DNA of 38,429 nucleotides from CALLPQ01 sp964421675 (GTDB lineage: Bacteria > Pseudomonadota > Alphaproteobacteria > Caulobacterales > Parvularculaceae): NCBI GenBank assembly GCA_964421675.1, contig CAYQXV010000033.1, forward strand, positions 1 through 38,429. The letters are read 5' to 3'. Positions 34,543 to 38,429 of this stretch are shown piece by piece. The position numbers were made by a program, and so were the translations under genes. Under the pieces are notes generated by a model. That model was not told where the DNA came from, did not search any database, and was given only the letters and a program-made list of their open reading frames with translations. The stretch's first letter is position 1, and the number at the start of each line of letters is the position of its first letter.

Positions 34543-35412
34543 ATGGGTTTAGGAACGCGCGTCACGATAAAAACGGATCGGCAGTCGGTAGAGTTCGACA
34601 ATGCGGGCCCGCTTACGATTATTGCAGGCCCATGTGCCCTTGAGAGCCGAGCGCATGCGTTGGAATGTGCGCACGCGCTTCGTGAGATGGCAGGGCGTCT
34701 GTCTGTCGGCCTCGTTTACAAGACCTCCTTTGACAAAGCCAATCGCACCAGTGCATCGAGTGCGCGCGGGATCGGGTTAGATGAGGCGCTGCCGATTTTA
34801 GCGGAAGTCCGCCAGGTGACGGGCCTGCCCGTTGTGACGGATGTCCATGAGCGTGATCAATGTGCGCGGGTGGGCGAAGCGGTGGATATCTTGCAGATCC
34901 CGGCATTCTTGTGCCGCCAGACCGATCTGTTGCTGGCCGCTGCCGCAACGGGGCGCGTGATCAAAATCAAAAAGGGCCAGTTTTTAGCCCCGTGGGACAT
35001 GGCCCATGTTGTTGAGAAAGTTCGCGAAGGCGGTAATGAGCGCATTCTTGTGACCGAACGGGGCGCCAGTTTTGGATATAATACGCTGGTATCTGATATG
35101 CGCTCTCTGCCAACAATGGCGCGTACGTGCGCGGCCCCGGTGATTTTTGATGCGACCCATTCGGTACAACAGCCGGGCGGGCAGGGGGCAACTTCTGGCG
35201 GGCAGCGAGAATTTGTGCCGACCCTTGCGCGCGCGGCGGTTGCTGTCGGGGTTGCGGGCGTATTTGCAGAAACCCACCCGGACCCGGAAAAAGCGCCCTC
35301 TGATGGGCCCAATATGATTCCAATGTCCCTCCTTGAGGTGTTCCTCAAGGAGTTAATTGAAATCGATAAATTGGCAAAATCCAGACCGTCCTTGCACGGA
35401 TTTTCTGAGTAA
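34543..35412 (+). CDS. kdsA: KdsA, 3-deoxy-8-phosphooctulonate synthase
   Basis: Condenses phosphoenolpyruvate with arabinose-5-phosphate to KDO-8-phosphate. The 289-residue TIM-barrel protein shows LTIIAGPCALES, the KTSFDKANRTS loop, DILQIPAFLCRQTDLLLAAA, KIKKGQFLAPWDM and FDATHSVQQPGG. C31 in IAGPCALES, the histidine of DATHS, and the Glu and Asp of AETHPDPEKAPSD are the residues that bind a divalent metal in the metal-dependent class. ATG 34543 gives the normal length; GTG 34480 would add 21 residues. Divergent from kdsD, which supplies its substrate. It converges on carD with 18 bases between stops. Confidence 0.95.
   Translation: MGLGTRVTIKTDRQSVEFDNAGPLTIIAGPCALESRAHALECAHALREMAGRLSVGLVYKTSFDKANRTSASSARGIGLDEALPILAEVRQVTGLPVVTDVHERDQCARVGEAVDILQIPAFLCRQTDLLLAAAATGRVIKIKKGQFLAPWDMAHVVEKVREGGNERILVTERGASFGYNTLVSDMRSLPTMARTCAAPVIFDATHSVQQPGGQGATSGGQREFVPTLARAAVAVGVAGVFAETHPDPEKAPSDGPNMIPMSLLEVFLKELIEIDKLAKSRPSLHGFSE
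35329..35352. repeat. 10-bp perfect inverted repeat inside the end of kdsA
   Basis: CTCCTTGAGG and CCTCAAGGAG are perfect complements around a TGTT loop, ending 60 bases before the kdsA stop. It is coding sequence (reading LLEVFLKEL), and no T-run follows, so it may be accidental or a hairpin affecting the 3' end of the message. Confidence 0.4.
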
Positions 35413-35430
35413 TTTCAGGGGCAATGCTTG

Positions 35431-36302
35431 TTAGGCGGCAATCTGCTTTTTCTTCAGGGATTCATCAAGCTGATCAATCGCCTCTGACAGGTCAACATTT
35501 TTCACCGCAGCAACTTCGCGAGCCATACGGTCGAGTGCAGCCTCAAAGAGTTGTCGCTCAGAATAGCTTTGCTCAGGCTGTTCGGGCGCGCGATATAAAT
35601 CACGCACAACTTCTGCCACTGCGTTGAGGTCGCCGGAATTGATTTTCGCTTCATATTCTTGCGCGCGCCGGGACCACATTGTGCGTTTCACACGGGCGCG
35701 CCCTTGCAGAACCACAATGGTTTTATCAACGAATGCATTATCCGAAAGCTCGCGCATGCCCACGGCTTTTGCTTTTTCGGTGGGAACACGCAGGCGCAAT
35801 TTTTCATGCTCAAAGCGGATCACGAATACTTCGATAGTCGTGCCAACGATCTCTTGACGCTCAATGGCCTCGATAATGCCGACGCCGTGTGCGGGATAAA
35901 CGATCTTGTCGTTGACTTTAAACTCTTTCTTGGCGGCCTTGGACTCAGCAGAGGGCGTTTCAGGGGCTTCTTCGACACTCTCATGAATTTGCGGCGGCAC
36001 CGGGAAAGGGTTTGAAGCAGCGACTTCATTTGCCGTGCGGCGCGGCGCTTGCCCAACCTTGCCCAGAGTTTCTTTATCGATAATGGGCCGTGGAGCAGGC
36101 GCTTTTTTTCGAGATGCCCTCTTGGTTGTTGTTTTTTTCGTGGCTTTTTTGGTTGCTTTCTTCGCAGCAGGTTTTGCGTCTTCGGCTTTCGATGATGGTG
36201 CGCTCTCCGCCTCTGGAGCAGGAGCTTTCTCAGCAGCCTTTTTCGGGGCAGCCTTTTTCGGGGCAGCCTTTTTGGCAGCGACCTTCTTTGTGGTTGCTTT
36301 CT
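35431..36302 (-). CDS. carD: CarD-family transcription regulator, 5' end lost in assembly gap
   Basis: CarD/CdnL proteins bind RNA polymerase beta and stabilise the open promoter complex. The CarD domain begins at EFKVNDKIVYPAHGVG and continues through VFVIRFEHEKLRLRVPTEKA with the DNA-binding helical part after it (VKRTMWSRRAQEYEAKINSG). Before it is a long Lys/Ala/Pro-rich, histone H1-like region of at least 120 residues. The frame runs into the N-gap, and the sequence beyond the gap shows no further Lys/Ala-rich coding, so the true start lies in the missing sequence. In related bacteria carD sits next to fdxA, as here. Confidence 0.9.
36236..36277. repeat. 15-bp tandem repeats in the CarD lysine/alanine-rich region
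   Basis: GCCTTTTTCGGGGCA occurs at 36236-36250 and 36251-36265, followed by a partial third copy (36266-36277). On the coding strand it gives alternating KKAAP units. The assembly gap starts 25 bases later. Confidence 0.85.
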
Positions 36303-36402
36303 NNNNNNNNNNNNNNNNNNNNNNNNNNNNNNNNNNNNNNNNNNNNNNNNNNNNNNNNNNNNNNNNNNNNNNNNNNNNNNNNNNNNNNNNNNNNNNNNNN
36401 NN
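36303..36402. other. Assembly gap of 100 N
   Basis: Exactly 100 undetermined bases, a conventional length for scaffold gaps of unknown size. It cuts the 5' part of carD next to tandem repeats, which probably caused the break. Confidence 0.99.
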
Positions 36403-36870
36403 TCCAAGAACCCAAAGATGGAGTGCTATGACTTTTATCAGTCCAAAATGCCTATACCGATTCCCAGTCATTTGGCAGGCCTGTTGTCAGTGCTAATTAC
36501 CCTCTCAACGATTTTGGTTTGGCAAAGTGCAAATAAAGCCAATAGTTTACCAAGTTGGCGGTTCAGCATATCGACTTTCATCGATCGGTGACGGCACGTG
36601 TTGCGCAATGCACAGGCAGCCACTTATGATTTTGGCCATGATTTCGGGTTGCGTCGTTTATGGTCCCTGGCGCTGCATTTGGTACGCTATGCCGTTAAGT
36701 CCAAGCCAGTACTGCCAATCTCACTGAGTGCGCGGAAATTCAATTCGACCCAGATTCTGCTTTTCGTTGCGTTATTTTAATCCGTTAATCCTCATTTACT
36801 CATACCGATGGGCCCCGTGTGGACGTTTGCCCTAACAAACCTCAACATTGAGACCTCTATAAGACTTGGG

Positions 36871-36894
36871 TTATGCTATCACAAAATAGCATAA
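36871..36894. repeat. 9-bp perfect inverted repeat
   Basis: TTATGCTAT (36871-36879) and ATAGCATAA (36886-36894) are perfect complements around CACAAA. There is no T-run on either side, so it fits an operator or RNA stem better than a terminator. Confidence 0.5.
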
Positions 36895-36955
36895 AATTCT
36901 AGACGAATGGTGGTTTCGGGCGTGCTGTATTGTCGCGGTGCACTATCAGATAGCC

Positions 36956-36992
36956 CCTTGGGGCTGGTGGCCGGTCCAAGGCGGATTTTTTT
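36956..36992 (+). terminator. Orphan intrinsic terminator-like hairpin
   Basis: CCTTGG (36956-36961) pairs with CCAAGG (36976-36981), an inner CTGG/CCGG stem (36964-36967 and 36971-36974, with one G-U pair) extends it, and seven T follow at 36986-36992 after the spacer CGGA. The orientation is + strand, yet no + strand gene ends here; both flanking genes are on the minus strand. Confidence 0.5.
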
Positions 36993-37042
36993 ATATTGAA
37001 ATATTAGCGCTGAATTTTATATCTCGGTGCTAAATCAAAGAC

Positions 37043-37381
37043 TTAAGAGCCTGTTCCGGGTTTTTCGCTGAAATATTTGTCCAGCTTACCCTCTTCCTTG
37101 GCCTTTTCATCGGCATCGGGCAGGGCGTCAATCTTCACCGTAATATTGGGCCAGCTCGCTGCGAATTTGGTGTTCAGTTCCAGCCACTTGCCATCGGCGT
37201 CATCGGTATCGGGGATAATGGCTTCGGCTGGGCATTCAGGTTCGCAAACCCCGCAATCAATACATTCGTCGGGGTGTATGACGAGCATATTCTCCCCTTC
37301 ATAAAAGCAATCAACGGGGCAAACTTCGACGCAATCGGTATATTTACACTGAATGCATGCATCGGTGACAACGTAAGTCAT
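37043..37381 (-). CDS. fdxA: FdxA, 7Fe ferredoxin
   Basis: A 112-residue ferredoxin with one [3Fe-4S] and one [4Fe-4S] cluster. By comparison with Azotobacter ferredoxin I, C9, C17 and C50 hold the 3Fe cluster and C21, C40, C43 and C46 the 4Fe cluster. MTYVVTDACIQCKYTDC is the standard FdxA start, so I use ATG 37381; the frame extends 36 bases further without similarity. Its electron partners are not known in most bacteria. Being next to carD and near an S4 RNA-binding protein is common in alphaproteobacteria. A perfect palindrome lies 73 bases upstream. Confidence 0.96.
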   Translation of the reverse strand: MTYVVTDACIQCKYTDCVEVCPVDCFYEGENMLVIHPDECIDCGVCEPECPAEAIIPDTDDADGKWLELNTKFAASWPNITVKIDALPDADEKAKEEGKLDKYFSEKPGTGS

Positions 37382-37453
37382 GAGATTAGGCAACTCCAGC
37401 CGGAAACGAAATCGCAATGAGCGCGATCAATACCGATCGCATATAGCGTCTAT

Positions 37454-37467
37454 TTGCGTATACGCAA
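37454..37467. promoter_or_regulatory. 14-bp perfect palindrome upstream of fdxA
   Basis: TTGCGTATACGCAA is identical on both strands and lies in the 144-base region between the terB-like stop and the fdxA start. The symmetry and position suit a dimeric repressor operator for fdxA. No regulator gene is adjacent, so the assignment is inference. Confidence 0.45.
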
Positions 37468-37525
37468 GCTCATAGGGGAGATGAATCTAATTTGTGTGCG
37501 CAGATGACGCCAAAATATACGCGAA

Positions 37526-38017
37526 TCACGCCTTTTGGGGCGGTGTGTCCTTCGCGTCCATCTGCGCCTGAACGCGCAGGCGCGCCTCGGCACTTTGACG
37601 ATCTGACAGGTAGATCAGGCCGCATAATCTGCGCATCAGAGCGTCCTCGAACGGGTCCCTGACCTCATCGAGCAAGATAATCCGCCAGAGGTTTTCAACA
37701 AATTCCACCCGTTGGTCCTCAGGGATCAGTTTCACATCACGGGTAAATCTATGCAGATCATGGGCCCGGGCCTGAGCGCTTTCTCCGATGGAGCGTAGTT
37801 TGAGGGCTTCTTCGTCATCAATTTTGAGTTGATGCTTTAGCAACGTCAAAATCAGCGCGCGTTCTTTGGATGTATACTCATCGTCCGCGCTTGCCGCTTC
37901 CACAAAAAGGGCAGCAAAAGAAACTTTCACCTGTTCATCGGTGGTTTCCTGCTCTTTACGGAGTTGTTCCTCGTCGCGATCATAGCGAGTAAGATAATCT
38001 TTCAGCTTACTGAACAT
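37526..38017 (-). CDS. TerB-like protein (tellurite resistance TerB family)
   Basis: A 163-residue soluble, mostly helical and strongly charged protein. The segment VSFAALFVEAASADDEYTSK followed by ERALILTLLKHQLKID is the TerB-like core, which in family members binds metal through acidic residues near the start of the repeat. A second half with VEFVENLWRIILLDEVRDP fits the paired-helix repeat. Despite the family name, no other tellurite resistance genes are present, so a general stress role is as likely. It is the only gene between the S4 gene and fdxA, and has AT-rich DNA on its 5' side. Confidence 0.85.
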   Translation of the reverse strand: MFSKLKDYLTRYDRDEEQLRKEQETTDEQVKVSFAALFVEAASADDEYTSKERALILTLLKHQLKIDDEEALKLRSIGESAQARAHDLHRFTRDVKLIPEDQRVEFVENLWRIILLDEVRDPFEDALMRRLCGLIYLSDRQSAEARLRVQAQMDAKDTPPQKA

Positions 38018-38337
38018 GTATTCCCCACGCGTTCATTCAAGTTTATTTTTCCGGTATATGTAACTACCAAATAAAATTCAATGGATAGTTTACGATTTTG
38101 GAATTTATTGTGGTGATTTGGAGTATAGTTTTTCTATATCTATGGTTTTCTCCAGGTTGGTAGTAATTTTTGGTATTCGATGGTGTTGAATATTAGTTGA
38201 ATATTCAAATATCGCTTGGACCTTGCACCCTTCTACCGTGACACTCATCGTCCATTAATTAGACGTTACATTGTCAAGCCTCAACTCCATACTATCATGT
38301 TTGGCACCATTGTGAATGCAAGTAACTGCAACTGGCT
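38018..38337. other. 320-base AT-rich intergenic region
   Basis: No gene is visible. It should hold the promoter of the terB-like gene. It is richer in A and T than the surrounding DNA and has an 11-base-period direct repeat ending in a palindrome (38185-38208), plus an 8-bp inverted pair ACTACCAA/TTGGTAGT at 38063-38070 and 38157-38164. Confidence 0.6.
38185..38208. promoter_or_regulatory. Direct repeat with 11-bp period and overlapping palindrome
   Basis: GTTGAATATT occurs at 38185-38194 and 38196-38205, spaced by about one helical turn; the second copy is part of the perfect palindrome TTGAATATTCAA (38197-38208). Such spacing on one face of the DNA suits cooperative protein binding upstream of the terB-like gene. 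Confidence 0.4.
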
Positions 38338-38429
38338 TTAGGAATTGCCGCGTAGACGCTCAATTGCGCGGCGATCCTTTTTGGTAGGTCGTCCCATTCC
38401 GGCTTCACGGGCCATTCCGGCTTCACGGG
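38338..38429 (-). CDS. S4-domain RNA-binding protein (Hsp15-like), 3' end
   Basis: Only the last 30 codons are present, ending at TAA (38338-38340). The C-terminal tail GRPTKKDRRAIERLRGNS is the typical basic end of alphaproteobacterial S4-domain proteins related to Hsp15, which bind structured RNA or stalled 50S ribosomes. The S4 domain itself is outside the window. Neighbourhood with fdxA and carD supports the call, since these genes are commonly grouped in this class. Just before the tail, AREAGM is encoded twice by an 18-bp tandem repeat. Confidence 0.75.
   Translation of the reverse strand, partial: REAGMAREAGMGRPTKKDRRAIERLRGNS
38394..38429. repeat. 18-bp perfect tandem duplication at the window edge
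   Basis: CCATTCCGGCTTCACGGG is present at 38394-38411 and 38412-38429, the second copy ending exactly at the last base. It duplicates six codons of the S4-protein gene in frame. Because the sequence stops at the repeat boundary, the duplication may be an assembly effect. Confidence 0.85.

Larger units (their letters stand above)
36403..37042. other. 640-base stretch without a recognisable gene
   Basis: Between the gap and the fdxA stop I see only short open frames (the longest is 66 codons, + strand near 36527) with no family resemblance. The carD promoter should lie in or near this stretch. It contains a 9-bp inverted repeat (36871-36894) and a terminator-like hairpin with a T7 run on the + strand (36956-36992). 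An unannotated small RNA, or the remains of a broken gene, is possible. Confidence 0.6.

Noticed and set aside
35329..35352. kdsA internal hairpin as a terminator
   Set aside because: It lies within coding sequence and has no T-run, so it is listed only as a repeat.
36403..36471. Apparent CarD start beyond the gap
   Set aside because: The frame crosses 100 N and the 23 residues after it are unlike the Lys/Ala-rich region or known CarD starts, so the join is not meaningful.
36527..36780. Short + frames of 60-66 codons beside the gap
   Set aside because: No family resemblance, no ribosome site of note, and overlapping frames; treated as non-coding.
37526..38017. A tellurite resistance operon
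   Set aside because: Only a single TerB-like gene is present; no terC, terD or terZ-like genes are visible.
1..38429. Mobile elements, CRISPR or a defence island
   Set aside because: The gene content is mostly conserved core genes, and no transposase, integrase, regularly spaced repeat array or known defence domain was seen.

Overview
The window is an ordinary chromosomal segment of an alphaproteobacterium, probably from a draft or metagenome assembly, because a 100-N scaffold gap lies at 36303-36402. The lineage call rests on several features: paired F0 subunits b and b' in the order atpI-atpB-atpE-b'-b without the F1 genes, a HIG1-domain gene beside etfB-etfA, a CarD/FdxA/S4-protein cluster, and an ftsZ upstream region with a perfect CtrA-type box (TTAA-N7-TTAAC) and paired GANTC sites. 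I cannot fix the order or genus from sequence alone.

Region 1 (1-13062) is the division and cell wall cluster, all on the + strand: murF (3' end), mraY, murD, ftsW, murG, murC, murB, ddl, ftsQ, ftsA, ftsZ. Many junctions overlap, so the genes are probably translationally coupled. Together they make UDP-MurNAc-pentapeptide and lipid II, polymerise septal peptidoglycan and build the Z-ring. ftsZ has its own 244-base upstream region, and a strong hairpin follows the cluster.

Region 2 (13063-19431) holds a secreted PEP-CTERM-type protein (-), a small HIG1 membrane protein, electron transfer flavoprotein etfB-etfA ending in a clear terminator, an acyltransferase-3 membrane protein (-), a membrane-anchored FMN/Fe-S glutamate synthase-like protein and a GNAT acetyltransferase. 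Region 3 (19432-22318, -) is the F0 operon of ATP synthase. Region 4 (22602-29333) has a DUF3291 protein, EF-P, a secreted metal-dependent amidohydrolase, a hybrid histidine kinase with two receiver domains, a YebC/PmpR protein and an SDR oxidoreductase.

Region 5 (29351-35412) has a minus-strand run reading kdsD, DNA photolyase, cyclopropane fatty acid synthase and an M14 cytosolic-type carboxypeptidase, with kdsA divergent from kdsD (the KDO part of LPS synthesis). Region 6 (35431-38429, -) has carD (5' end lost in the gap), fdxA, a TerB-like protein and the 3' end of an S4 RNA-binding protein, separated by AT-rich intergenic DNA with palindromes and a direct repeat.

I found no CRISPR array, recognisable insertion sequence, prophage, defence system, rRNA or tRNA. 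I did not find a convincing wholly new system. The points most worth a second look are the ftsZ control region, the degenerate ATP-binding loop of FtsA, the unexplained + strand terminator in the 640-base stretch beside the gap, the long AtpB N-terminus, and the repeat-linked assembly breaks.
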